From assembly GCA_040954595.2 (NCBI GenBank), contig CM082594.2, positions 496,001 to 560,000 on the forward strand: a stretch of DNA of 64,000 nt. The letters are read 5' to 3'. The DNA comes from Balanoglossus misakiensis (taxonomy: Eukaryota; Hemichordata). This document shows, piece after piece, positions 23,641 through 33,860 of the stretch. Below the pieces are notes generated by a model that was not told the origin of the DNA, made no database searches, and worked only from the letters and a program-made list of their open reading frames with translations. The position numbers were made by a program, and so were the translations under genes. Every line of letters starts with the position of its first letter. Position 1 is the first letter of the stretch.

Positions 23641-25692
23641 GGGGGGGGGGGACAGAACGGTTCAATACTACATTTATTAGATATCAGCTAATTTTGGACA
23701 ATCATCTAAAATCTAAATCATTTTTTCATATTTGGATATCTGATGATGTATGAAATTTCCAATATATGTAAAAATGGTGCTGATTATAAAAAATGCACTC
23801 TGAATGAGCTGATTTAATACAAAATTCCGTTTTATTCGTTTTTGCACCAAAAAGGTCATTTTTAGGCAAAACATTCTTTATTTTTTTAATTCGGTGGCCT
23901 GATCATATATAAGCAATTGCTTGCATGTTAAAAGTTTTTATGACTTTTAAAAGCAGTGACACTGGCGGCATTCAACACGAAAATAACAATTTTAACCACA
24001 ATTTGGTCAAAATGGTAAATTTTTGAAAATTACAAAAAATACCTGTTTTCTACATTTTCGGAAATCTGATGGAGTATAGAATGCTCTTCGTATATATATA
24101 TCGATACAAATTCCACAAAAGACCGTCTAATTTGGCTCACTGCAGACAAAATTGCGTTTTACCAAATTTTCCTTGAAAATGTCATTTTTAGAAAAATAAA
24201 ATAAAAAAACCTTCGTTCTTCGAATTTGGTGCCCTGATCATATATGACATGTTGATTGTATGTTAAAACTTTCGACCACTCCAAAAATGCAGAGATATTG
24301 ACGGAATTCAAGAAAAAATAGCCATTTTGGCCATATTTTGACAAAATGGTACATTTTTGAAAAATCATAAAAAATTAACTCTTTTCTTCATTTTCGGAAA
24401 TATTATGGAGCATGAAGTGTCGTTCTCTTGTAAAAAGTGCTGCAAATTCCAGAAAAGGCGGTATAATTTGAATCACCCAAGACAAAATTGCAATTTTTCG
24501 ACTTTTTTTCGAAAAATTGTCTTTTTTACAAAATAAATAAGAATAAATTCTTTTCTTAGTTTCAAACGGGTAGAGATACTTTCCACACGGGTTTTCTAAC
24601 ATTGAATTCCCGTTCATCAACTCAGATTTCCTACAGCATAAGTCGGCTAAAACCCTGACACTCTAGAGCAGAAACAGTTGCACACTGGTAACGTTGAACA
24701 AGTCGATTTTTCTACGGCCTGGCTCGGCTAAATCTCCGTCACAATATGACAGACACTAGCGTACGTTAGCAACGGTGATCAAGTCAGATTTTCTACGGCA
24801 TGGGTTGGATAAAGCCCCGGCACTCTAGAGCAGAAACACGCGTACAGAGACCACGTTGATCAAGTCTGATCTCCTACGGCTTGGCTCGACTAAAACCCCG
24901 GCACACTATGACAGACACTAGCGTTCGTTAGCAACGTTGATCAAGTCAGATTTCCTACGGCATGGCTTGGCTAAAGCCCTGGCACTCTAGAGCAGAAACA
25001 CGCGTACAGAGACCACGTTGATCTACTCACATTTCCTTCGGCCTGGCACGGCTGATGCCCCGGCACTATATATAGGACACAAACTGGCGTAAGTTAACAA
25101 CGGTAATCACGTCGGGTTTCCTACGGCCTGGCTCAGCTGAAGCCCCGGCACTCTAGAGCAGAAACAGGCGTACATTGACCACGTTGATCAAGTCAGATTT
25201 CCTACGGCGTGACTCGGCTGGTGCACCGGCTCTATATGACACAGACTGGCGTAAGTTATCAACGGTGATTACGTCGGATTTCCTACGGCCTGGTTTAGCT
25301 GAAGCCCCGGCACTTTAGAGCGGAAACACGCGTACATTGACCACGATGATCAAGTCAGATCTCCTACGGCCTGGCTCGACTAAAACCCCGGCACACCATG
25401 ACAGACACTAGCGTTCGTTAGCAACGGTGATCAAGTCGGATTTCCTTCGGCCTGGCTCTGCAAAAGACCCGACACTCTAGTACAAAGACGTTGGCTAAGT
25501 TGGGCAAACCGAAGAGGGAAAGTCGCAGCGGGTCAACACTCGACATTTGTTCCGGTAGGACTGCATTATTGCCTGTCGATTTATAGAGAGAGCCCGAATT
25601 TAACCAGGGCGTTTCAAACACCGACGTTTGTTGGGGGCACGGCCTACAGTACTGCCGGGTAAGCTGACATCGGCGTACCGCATATAATGTAA
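23641..25692 (+). repeat. Monomer L10 (2,052 bp)
   Basis: Third of the near-identical trio, ending in the GTCGATTTATAGAGAGAG linker allele. Its AT-rich block is matched in inverted orientation by the right-arm monomer at 31967-33860, including CAAAATGGTACATTTTT and GCTTGCATG. Confidence 0.92.
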
Positions 25693-26297
25693 GGGGGGGG
25701 GGACAGAACGGTTCAATACTACATTTATTAGATATCAGCTAATTTTGGACAATCATCTAAAATCTAAATCATTTTTTCATATTTGGATATCTGATGATGT
25801 ATGAAATTTCCATTATATGTAAAAATGGTGCTTATTATAAAACATGCACTCTGAATGAACTGATTTAATACAAGATTGCGTTTTATTCGTTTTTGCACCA
25901 AAAAGGTCATTTTTAGGCAAAACATTCTGTATATTTTTAATTCGGTGACCTGATCATATATAAACAATTGCTTGTGTGTTAAAAGTTTTTATGGCTTTTA
26001 AAAGCAGTGACACTGGCGGCATTCATCATGAAAATAACAATTTTAGCCACAATTTGGTCAAAATGGTAAATTTTTGAAAATTACAAAAAATACCTGTTTT
26101 CTACATTTTCGGAAATCTGATGGAGTATAGAATGCTCTTCGTATGTATATATCGATACAAATTCCACAAAAGACCGTCTAATTTGGCTCACTGCAGACAA
26201 AATTGCGTTTTACCAAATTTTCCTTGAAAATGTCATTTTTAGAAAAAAAAATAAAAAAACCTTTATTCTTCGAATTTGGTGCCCTGATCATATATGA

Positions 26298-26312
26298 CAT
26301 GTTGATTGTATG
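26298..26312 (+). repeat. Left target-site duplication of the LINE (15 bp)
   Basis: CATGTTGATTGTATG immediately precedes the first LINE base and is repeated exactly at 30305-30319. In uninterrupted monomers it occurs once here, followed by TTAAAAC. Confidence 0.95.
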
Positions 26313-26703
26313 GGAAGAAACAGAACAGAAAATAAAGACTTTGATCAAGGAACGGATGAACATTACGGACAACATTGAATTCGAACGAGTACACCGTTTA
26401 TCAACGGGCACTCGTACCAACAGACCCATCGTTGCAATGTGCAGCAAGCTAAAAGACAAAGAAAAGATACTATCAAGGGGAAAGGCGCTGCGCGGTACAA
26501 ATATCTACGTGGATGAACACTTTTCTCCAGAGACAAGCTTCATCAGAAAGAAACTTTTCGGTAAGCGTAAGGAATTGTTGGGACTTGGCATAAAGGCATT
26601 TGTAAATTATAAGAAACTTGTAGCATATGAACATGACATTAAAGTAGTGTATATCTATGATAAATATACAGACTCTGTCATTAAACAAAGTCAATTGAGA
26701 TAG
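26299..26703 (+). pseudogene. LINE ORF1, 3' part (RNA-binding and C-terminal domain)
   Basis: The frame from the ATG inside the left target duplication gives 134 residues, of which only the first four come from satellite. The remainder resembles the RNA-binding core and C-terminal domain of L1-type ORF1 proteins: a charged lead-in, then IEFERVHRL, RPIVAMCSKLKDKEKIL, GTNIYVDEHFS and a basic region before the end. In full-length elements this protein trimerises and coats element RNA; the N-terminal coiled coil expected upstream is absent. The frame is also open further upstream into the satellite (back to 26203), which is chance. It ends at TAG 26701-26703, directly abutting ORF2 in the same frame. 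I judge it a truncated remnant with no promoter of its own. Confidence 0.8.
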
Positions 26704-29700
26704 GATTGTGGCCAAGGTTCTAAGGACCACTGTAGTCGAGAGAGTATTCGTTTAATTTCTTGGAATGTTCAAGGTTTATCTAGTAAGCTATCGTGTACAT
26801 CATTTCTTGAATATCTTGCAAATTTTGATGTTGTCTGTTTACTTGAGACCTGGTTGCACAAAGATATACTTCCAGACAGCATTCTAAATGGTTTTACAGC
26901 CTACCATGTGTGTAGAGAAAAAACAGCCAGAAAAGGCAGAGTGGGTGGTGGAGTCTCTGTTTTTCTCAAAGATTGGTGTTGTGCTGGTATAACCAGAATG
27001 CACTCCGATCTATCCGATTCTGTGTTTCTTATGTTAGATAGTAAAGTTTTTGGCTTTCAAACTGATGTAATTTTAGGTTGCGTTTACATTCCCCCAGAAG
27101 GCTCAAAAAGTTATGTCTTTGAAAAAAACGGTATTGAGCTGCTTGATCGTCAGATTGTTGATTTCAAATCTAACCACCCAGAATGTAATTTGTTGATTAT
27201 GGGTGATTTTAATGCCAGAACTGCCCATGATTATGACTTTATTTTAAACGACTCGATTGTGCACATCCCACTAAGTCCAGAAAATTATGAGGTGGACAAT
27301 TTTGATATTCAACGAAAATCGAAAGATTTGGTGATTAACTCTTTTGGTAGAAGGCTATTGGAACTGTGTCGGGATCACTCTATTCACTTTCTAAATGGTA
27401 GATGGGGAAGAGACCTCCAAGGGGAATTTACATGTATTGCAAATAGAGGGACAAGTGTAGTAGATTATATTATTGCTTCTAGCATACTCTTTACTGACAT
27501 CTCCGAGTTCAGTGTCGAAGATAAGAGTGATTCTGATCATTTTCCTCTGGCGTGTACCATAAATATTAAACGGTTTTGCCGTCATGTAAGAAATACAAAA
27601 TCAAAAGTCATTGATGTTGATTTGCATAAATATTCTTATTTCAAATGGGACAAAGAAAAACTTGGTAATTTCAATACTTATATTGCTTCTAAGGAAGGTG
27701 AAGAGCGTGTAAAGCGGGTTCTTGAATGGGATAGACAAAATGTAAATGAGTTGATAAATGGAGTTTATGATTTGTTATATTGGGCTGCCACCGATTACCA
27801 GAAGATGACCATCAAAACATTTACAGGAGACAAAACCAGATCATCGCAGCCAAAATGGTTCAATAAAGACTGTGAAACTGCTAAGAAAAAAATGTACAAA
27901 GCACTTAGAAATTTCAGAGCATCAAATGACATGAATAGTCTGAGTATATACAAAGAACAGAAATCAAACTTTAAAACAATATGTAGAGTAAACAAAGAAA
28001 GCTTTAAAAGCTCCATCTGTAGAAATGTTGGGTCACAGGGACAAAATATCTGGCAACATGTTAAGCGTTTTATGGGAGGTATGAAATCTTTTTCAAATAT
28101 TTCCTCTAGTGACTGGATAAATCATTTTAAAACCCTCCATAACCCAAAATGGCATAGAACAAGGTTTGATATTACTGTGGAAGAGTTTTTAGAAAACTTT
28201 GCCCCTTCCCCGGAAGATTTAAATAGCGATGCTGAAGAGATTCTAAATAGTCATATTACAACTCAAGAAATCGTCTGTGCATTGAATAAGTTAAAAGCTG
28301 GTAAATCCCCGGGTCCGGATGGTATCCCAAATGAATTTTATCGAAATGCAAAACAAAGTCTAATCACGGTACTTGATTTCACGTTCAATGCCATTTTTGA
28401 CTCTGGTGTTTTTCCAAGCGAGTGGAATAAGGGAATAATTGTACCACTTCATAAGAAGGGTAGTTTACATGACCCAAACAATTTCAGAGGCATCACTTTA
28501 TTGAATTGTCTAAGCAAGATTTTTACTTTTATACTAAATCAGAGACTTGTAAAATGGGCTGAAATGCAAGGTTGTATCACTGAATGTCAAGCTGGTTTCA
28601 GACGTGATTTTAGCGCTGTTGATAATATCTTTGTTCTTCACATTATGGTACAGAAATATCTTTCTAGATCAAAAGGTCGTTTCTATTGTTTGTTTGTAGA
28701 TTTCAGTAAAGCTTTTGATTCAGTAAATCACAATCTCTTGTTATATAGACTTTGTCTAGAGGGTGTCATGGGCAAAATGTATAATATTCTTAAATCCATT
28801 TATAAAGAAGTTAAATCTTGTGTCAAGAGTCGAAATGGAGTAACCGATTTCTTTAATTGCTCTGTCGGAGTTCGACAAGGGTGTATGTTGAGTCCTTTTC
28901 TTTTTTCTCTGTTCATCAATGAATTAAATAATATGTTAGTAAATTCGGGTAATCATGGTATTCAAATCACTCAAGAACTTTACGACCTATTTGCACTTCT
29001 TTATGCTGATGATGTTACAATTTTTAGTGATACGCCAGTTGGGCTACAAAGACTGATTAGAGTACTGGAATGTTTCTGTCATAAATGGAAACTATCTGTA
29101 AATATGGAAAAGTCACAAATAATTGTTGTTCGTAGAGGGGGTGTTTTAAAGAAATGTGAAAAATGGTTTTATAATAGAGAACAACTAAAAACTGTCAGTT
29201 ACTACAAATATTTAGGTTTAATAATTTCAAGTAGAAACATCTGGAGTAAAGCTGTTACCGTACTCTCAGACCAAGCCAGAAAAGCTATGGGCGCTATTTT
29301 CCGTATGATTAAAAACAGTGGCACTTTATCTTTTAAAGACTATTTTAAACTTTTTGATTCCATGATTTTGCCAGTCTTAACATATGGATCTGAAATATGG
29401 GGATATCAGAGATATCAAGTTGCTGAAAGAGTACAACTGAAATATTGTAAAGCCTTTATGGGCGTTAAATCAACTACACCAGATGCTTGCATTCTAGGAG
29501 ATTGTGGAAGACATCCAATATTTATTCACACTTTTAAGAAAGTTATTTTATACTGGTTCAAGTTATTAAAAATGCCCACAAACAGAGTAGCCAAACATGC
29601 CTACAAATTATCGGTGGCACTGGACAAAAATGGGAAAAAATCATGGGCAACAAATGTAAAATGTCTTCTGCATGAACACGGTTTTGGAGATGTATGGCTA

Positions 29701-30192
29701 TGGCAAGGCCCAGGGGATTTTGATCTTTTTCTTCTCAATTTTATGACAAGAGCAAGTGATATTTTCAAACAAAACTGGTTCTCAGACACCTGTAGTAAGA
29801 GTAAACTTCGTTTGTACTGTAACTTTAAAACATCATTTCATACAGAGAACTACTTAAAATTGAATATTGTTTTCAAACTAAGGAGTGCCCTCGCTCGTCT
29901 TAGAACTTGTGGTTTTGATTTGGCAGTTGAGGAGGGGAGGGCACAGGGAATCGACTTTGAAGATAGAATTTGCAGAGTATGTGGGTCTACTGAGATCGAG
30001 GACGAATATCACTTTATTTGTATCTGTCCTTTATACCAGACTTTAAGAAGCATGTATTTACCGAGATGGTCATATACAATTCCAACACCCGAAAAATATT
30101 ACTCACTCATGGCTTCAGAAAATAACAAAGAAATACGAAATCTGGCCTTATTTGTTCACAAAGCAATCAGTTTGAGAAAAGAATGTTTGTAA
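26704..30192 (+). CDS. LINE ORF2: APE endonuclease and reverse transcriptase
   Basis: 1,162 codons open from the base after the ORF1 stop to TAA at 30190. The APE-type endonuclease spans about residues 15-285: SWNVQGL (19-25), LLETW (46-50), GDFNAR (167-172), SDHFPL (277-282). The reverse transcriptase follows: LKAGKSPGPDG (530-540), FVDFSKAFD (664-672), GVRQGC (722-727), YADD (767-770), then YKYLGL. Near the C-terminus C1090, C1093, H1103 and C1108 form a CxxC...H...C motif found in several invertebrate LINE ORF2s. The protein nicks the target and copies element RNA at the nick. The first in-frame AUG (26998) would remove residues with the catalytic Asn and Glu, so translation must begin upstream, by a non-AUG start, reinitiation or stop readthrough. 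All catalytic motifs look intact and there is no internal stop. The minus-strand frames inside it are shadows. Confidence 0.93.
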   Translation, partial: DCGQGSKDHCSRESIRLISWNVQGLSSKLSCTSFLEYLANFDVVCLLETWLHKDILPDSILNGFTAYHVCREKTARKGRVGGGVSVFLKDWCCAGITRMHSDLSDSVFLMLDSKVFGFQTDVILGCVYIPPEGSKSYVFEKNGIELLDRQIVDFKSNHPECNLLIMGDFNARTAHDYDFILNDSIVHIPLSPENYEVDNFDIQRKSKDLVINSFGRRLLELCRDHSIHFLNGRWGRDLQGEFTCIANRGTSVVDYIIASSILFTDISEFSVEDKSDSDHFPLACTINIKRFCRHVRNTKSKVIDVDLHKYSYFKWDKEKLGNFNTYIASKEGEERVKRVLEWDRQNVNELINGVYDLLYWAATDYQKMTIKTFTGDKTRSSQPKWFNKDCETAKKKMYKALRNFRASNDMNSLSIYKEQKSNFKTICRVNKESFKSSICRNVGSQGQNIWQHVKRFMGGMKSFSNISSSDWINHFKTLHNPKWHRTRFDITVEEFLENFAPSPEDLNSDAEEILNSHITTQEIVCALNKLKAGKSPGPDGIPNEFYRNAKQSLITVLDFTFNAIFDSGVFPSEWNKGIIVPLHKKGSLHDPNNFRGITLLNCLSKIFTFILNQRLVKWAEMQGCITECQAGFRRDFSAVDNIFVLHIMVQKYLSRSKGRFYCLFVDFSKAFDSVNHNLLLYRLCLEGVMGKMYNILKSIYKEVKSCVKSRNGVTDFFNCSVGVRQGCMLSPFLFSLFINELNNMLVNSGNHGIQITQELYDLFALLYADDVTIFSDTPVGLQRLIRVLECFCHKWKLSVNMEKSQIIVVRRGGVLKKCEKWFYNREQLKTVSYYKYLGLIISSRNIWSKAVTVLSDQARKAMGAIFRMIKNSGTLSFKDYFKLFDSMILPVLTYGSEIWGYQRYQVAERVQLKYCKAFMGVKSTTPDACILGDCGRHPIFIHTFKKVILYWFKLLKMPTNRVAKHAYKLSVALDKNGKKSWATNVKCLLHEHGFGDVWLWQGPGDFDLFLLNFMTRASDIFKQNWFSDTCSKSKLRLYCNFKTSFHTENYLKLNIVFKLRSALARLRTCGFDLAVEEGRAQGIDFEDRICRVCGSTEIEDEYHFICICPLYQTLRSMYLPRWSYTIPTPEKYYSLMASENNKEIRNLALFVHKAISLRKECL
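26708..26730 (+). promoter_or_regulatory. Possible RNA hairpin just after the ORF1 stop
   Basis: GTGGCC (26708-26713) can pair with GG-A-CCAC (26724-26730, one bulged A), leaving a 10-base loop. It begins 5 bases after the TAG. Stem-loops at this position can stimulate stop readthrough or help a ribosome reinitiate, but a six-pair stem is weak evidence and could be chance. Confidence 0.25.
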
Positions 30193-30304
30193 TTTTTATC
30201 TCTTTTCTCTTGTTGTACTCTCTGTAAAATTATGTGTGTATAAATATAAGTTTGCAATATGGGCTGGAGGCCTAAAAGAGCAATAAAGCATTATTATATA
30301 AAAT
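30193..30304 (+). other. LINE 3' UTR and tail
   Basis: Only ~112 bp from the ORF2 stop to the target duplication. It ends in an imperfect A/T tail (CATTATTATATAAAAT) rather than a long poly(A), with the polyadenylation signal about 17 bases from the end. Confidence 0.8.
30282..30287 (+). terminator. Polyadenylation signal AATAAA of the LINE
   Basis: A canonical AATAAA hexamer lies 17 bases before the element end, the expected place for cleavage and polyadenylation of a LINE transcript. Confidence 0.7.
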
Positions 30305-30319
30305 CATGTTGATTGTATG
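30305..30319 (+). repeat. Right target-site duplication of the LINE (15 bp)
   Basis: Exact copy of 26298-26312, followed by TTAAAACTCTCGACC, which is the normal continuation of the satellite. Confidence 0.95.
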
Positions 30320-31349
30320 TTAAAACTCTCGACCACTCCAAAAATGCAGAGATATTGACGGAATTCAAGAAAAATAGCCATTTTGGCCATATTTTGACAA
30401 AAATGGTAAATTTTTGAAAAATCATAAAAAATTAACTCTTTTCTTCATTTTCGGAAATATTATGGAGCATGAAGTGTCGTTCTCTTGTAAAAAGTGCTGC
30501 AAATTCCAGAAAAGGCGGTATAATTTGAATCACCCAAGACAAAATTGCAATTTTTCGACTTTTTTTCGAAAAATTGTCTTTTTTACAAAATAAATAAGAA
30601 TAAATTCTTTTCTTAGTTTCAAACGGGTAGAGATACTTTCCACACGGGTTTTCTAACATTGAATTCCCGTTCATCAACTCAGATTTCCTACAGCATAAGT
30701 CGGCTAAAACCCTGACACTCTAGAGCAGAAACAGTTGCACACTGGTAACGTTGAACAAGTCGATTTTTCTACGGCCTGGCTCGGCTAAATCTCCGTCACA
30801 ATATGACAGACACTAGCGTACGTTAGCAACGGTGATCAAGTCAGATTTTCTACGGCATGGGTTGGATAAAGCCCCGGCACTCTAGAGCAGAAACACGCGT
30901 ACAGAGACCACGTTGATCAAGTCTGATCTCCTACGGCTTGGCTCGACTAAAACCCCGGCACACTATGACAGACACTAGCGTTCGTTAGCAACGTTGATCA
31001 AGTCAGATTTCCTACGGCATGGCTTGGCTAAAGCCCTGGCACTCTAGACCAGAAACAGGCGTACATTGACCACGTTGATCAAGTCAGATTTCCTACGGCG
31101 TGACTCGGCTGGTGCACCGGCTCTATATGACACAGACTGGCGTACGTTATCAACGGTGCATGATTACGTCGGATTTCCTACGGCCTGGTTTAGCTGAAGC
31201 CCCGGCACTTTAGAGCGGAAACACGTGTACATTGACCACGATGATCAAGTCAGATCTCCTACGGCCTGGCTCGACTAAAACCCCGGCACACCATGACAGA
31301 CACTAGCGTTCGTTAGCAACGGTGATCAAGTCGGATTTCCTTCGGCCTG

Positions 31350-31351
31350 GC
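31350..31351. other. Inversion junction between the two satellite arms
   Basis: Left of the junction is a forward 80-bp subrepeat ending TTCGGCCTGG (normally followed by CTCTGC). Right of it is reverse-oriented AT-rich block beginning CATACAATCAACATG. At most one base (C) is shared between the two sides, so the join is blunt or nearly so. Confidence 0.92.
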
Positions 31352-31365
31352 ATACAATCAACATG
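31351..31365 (-). repeat. Third, inverted copy of the LINE target site at the inversion breakpoint
   Basis: CATACAATCAACATG is the reverse complement of the 15-bp LINE target duplication. The right arm begins with its first base; in intact satellite the preceding bases would be TTTTAA, but here they are subrepeat sequence. The breakpoint therefore coincides with the LINE 5' junction. Confidence 0.92.
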
Positions 31366-31966
31366 TCATATATGATCAGGGCACCAAATTCGAAGAATAA
31401 AGGTTTTTTTATTTTTTTTTCTAAAAATGACATTTTCAAGGAAAATTTGGTAAAACGCAATTTTGTCTGCAGTGAGCCAAATTAGACGGTCTTTTGTGGA
31501 ATTTGTATCGATATATACATACGAAGAGCATTCTATACTCCATCAGATTTCCGAAAATGTAGAAAACAGGTATTTTTTGTAATTTTCAAAAATTTACCAT
31601 TTTGACCAAATTGTGGCTAAAATTGTTATTTTCGTGATGAATGCCGCCAGTGTCACTGCTTTTAAAAGCCATAAAAACTTTTAACACACAAGCAATTGTT
31701 TATATATGATCAGGTCACCGAATTAAAAATATAAAGAATGTTTTGCCTAAAAATGACATTTTTGGTGCAAAAACGAATAAAACGCAATCTTGTATTAAAT
31801 CAGTTCGTTCAGAGTGCATGTTTTATAATAAGCACCATTTTTACATATAATGGAAATTTCATACATCATCAGATATCCAAATATGAAAATAGATTTTAGA
31901 TGATTGTCCAAAATTAGCTGATATCTAATAAATGTAGTATTGAACCGTTCTGTCCCCCCCCCCCCC
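31351..31966 (-). repeat. Monomer R1 (partial, inverted copy of the LINE left flank)
   Basis: 616 bp of AT-rich block ending in a 13-base C tract. It shares with 25693-26312 the private alleles CGAAGAATAAAGG, AACACACAAGC and CTTTTAAAAGCCATAAAA (complement orientation). It differs by a few substitutions and a ~9-base deletion near 31889. Confidence 0.92.
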
Positions 31967-33860
31967 TTACATTATATGCGGTACGCCGATGTCAGCTTAC
32001 CCGGCAGTACTGTAGGCCTTGCCCCCAACAAACGTCGGTGTTTGAAACGCCCTGGTTAAATTCGGGCTCTCTCTATAAATCGACAGGCAATAATGCAGTC
32101 CTACCGGAACAAATGTCGAGTGTTGACCCGCTGCGACTTTCCCTCTTCGGTTTGCCCAACTTAGCCAACGTCTTTGTACTAGAGTGTCGGGTCTTTTGCA
32201 GAGCCAGGCCGAAGGAAATCCGACTTGATCACCGTTGCTAACAAACGCTAGTGTCTGTCATGGTGTGCCGGGGTTTTAGTCGAGCCAGGCCGTAGGAGAT
32301 CGGACTTGATCATCGTGGTCAATGTACGCGTGTTTCCGCTCTAAAGTGCCGGGGCTTCAGCTAAACCAGGCCGTAGGAAACCCGACGTGATTACCGTTGT
32401 TAACTTACGCCAGTTTGTGTCCTATATATAGTGCCGGGGCATCAGCCGTGCCAGGCCGAAGGAAATGTGCGTAGATCAACGTGGTCTCTGTACGCGTGTT
32501 TCTGCTCTAGAGTGCCAGGGCTTTAGCCAAGCCATGCCGTAGGAAATCTGACTTGATCAACGTTGCTAACGAACGCTAGTGTCTGCCATAGTGTGCCGGG
32601 CTTTTAGTCGAGCCAAGCCGTAGGAGATCAGACTTGATCAACGTGGTCTCTGTACGCGTGTTTCTGCTCTAGAGTGCCGGGGCTTTATCCAACCCATGCC
32701 GTAGAAAATCTGACTTGATCACCGTTGCTAACGTACGCTAGTGTCTGTCATATTGTGACGGAGATTTAGCCGAGCCAGGCCGTAGAAAAATCGACTTGTT
32801 CAACGTTACCAGTGTGCAACTGTTTCTGCTCTAGAGTGTCAGGGTTTTAGCCGACTTATGCTGTAGGAAATCTGAGTTGATGAACGGGAATTCAATGTTA
32901 GAAAACCCGTGTGGAAAGTATCTCTACCCGTTTGAAACTAAGAAAAGAATTTATTCTTATTTATTTTGTAAAAAAGACAATTTTTCGAAAAAAAGTCGAA
33001 AAATTGCAATTTTGTCTTGGGTGATTCAAATTATACCGCCTTTTCTGGAATTTGCAGCACTTTTTACAAGAGAACGACACTTCATGCTCCATAATATTTC
33101 CGAAAATGAAGAAAAGAGTTAATTTTTTATGATTTTTCAAAAATGTACCATTTTGTCAAAATATGGCCAAAATGGCTATTTTTTCTTGAATTCCGTCAAT
33201 ATCTCTGCATTTTTGGAGTGGTCGAAAGTTTTAACATACAATCAACATGTCATATATGATTAGGGCACCAAATTCGAAGAACGAAGGTTTTTTTATTTTA
33301 TTTTTCTAAAAATGACATTTTCAAGGAAAATTTGGTAAAACGCAATTTTGTCTGCAGTGAGCCAAATTAGACGGTCTTTTGTGGAATTTGTATCGATATA
33401 TATATACGAAGAGCATTCTATACTCCATCAGATTTCCGAAAATGTAGAAAACAGGTATTTTTTGTAATTTTCAAAAATTTACCATTTTGACCAAATTGTG
33501 GTTAAAATTGTTATTTTCGTGTTGAATGCCGCCAGTGTCACTGCTTTTAAAAGTCATAAAAACTTTTAACATGCAAGCAATTGCTTATATATGATCAGGC
33601 CACCGAATTAAAAAAATAAAGAATGTTTTGCCTAAAAATGACCTTTTTGGTGCAAAAACGAATAAAACGGAATTTTGTATTAAATCAGCTCATTCAGAGT
33701 GCATTTTTTATAATCAGCACCATTTTTACATATATTGGAAATTTCATACATCATCAGATATCCAAATATGAAAAAATGATTTAGATTTTAGATGATTGTC
33801 CAAAATTAGCTGATATCTAATAAATGTAGTATTGAACCGTTCTGTCCCCCCCCCCCCCCC
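31967..33860 (-). repeat. Monomer R2 (1,894 bp, two subrepeats missing)
   Basis: The linker and AT-rich block match left-arm monomer 23641-25692 in inverted order. Near 32375 subrepeats 9 and 7 (left-arm numbering) are fused, losing one 160-bp dimer. The C tract is 15 bases. Confidence 0.92.

Larger units (their letters stand above)
26313..30304 (+). mobile_element. 5'-truncated non-LTR retrotransposon (LINE) with ORF1 remnant and full ORF2
   Basis: A 3,992-bp insertion with no similarity to the satellite, flanked by perfect 15-bp duplications of satellite sequence. It contains the C-terminal part of an L1-type ORF1, a complete ORF2 with endonuclease and reverse transcriptase, a ~112-bp 3' UTR with AATAAA, and an A/T-rich tail (ATTATTATATAAAAT). 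The 5' UTR and the start of ORF1 are missing, as expected from incomplete target-primed reverse transcription. The perfect duplications and open ORF2 indicate a young insertion. The combination of L1-type ORF1 and APE endonuclease suggests an L1/Tx1-like or related clade; the exact clade is unresolved. Confidence 0.95.
25..31350 (+). repeat. Satellite array, left arm (2.05-kb monomers, forward orientation)
   Basis: Tandem monomers of about 2.05 kb, recognised by G tracts at 1419, 5586, 7640, 9688, 11741, 13795, 17487, 19542, 21592, 23641 and 25693. The array is interrupted by a DNA transposon (14896-16211) and a LINE (26313-30304). Spacing between tracts is 2,048-2,055 bp wherever no insertion, deletion or derivative unit intervenes. 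No open frame in it is conserved as a credible gene: frames on both strands are short and change with indels between copies. I use this orientation as forward by convention only. Confidence 0.96.
25693..31350 (+). repeat. Monomer L11, split by the LINE and truncated at the inversion
   Basis: The left part (25693-26312) ends at the LINE. The right part (30305-31350) resumes the same monomer and stops within the last 80-bp subrepeat at TTCGGCCTGG, where orientation reverses. The left part carries the private alleles CTTTATTCTTCG, GCTTGTGTGTT and ATGGCTTTTAAAAG. The right part has a small insertion (GGTGCATGATTACG) near 31156 and lacks about four subrepeats near 31047. Confidence 0.9.

Noticed and set aside
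26203-26298. Extension of LINE ORF1 upstream into the satellite
   Set aside because: The frame is open by chance. The sequence is ordinary satellite up to the target duplication, so these residues are not part of the LINE protein.
27391-27585. Minus-strand frames inside ORF2 (27391-27585, 27795-28016, 29601-29789)
   Set aside because: They are antisense shadows of the reverse transcriptase gene with no independent support.
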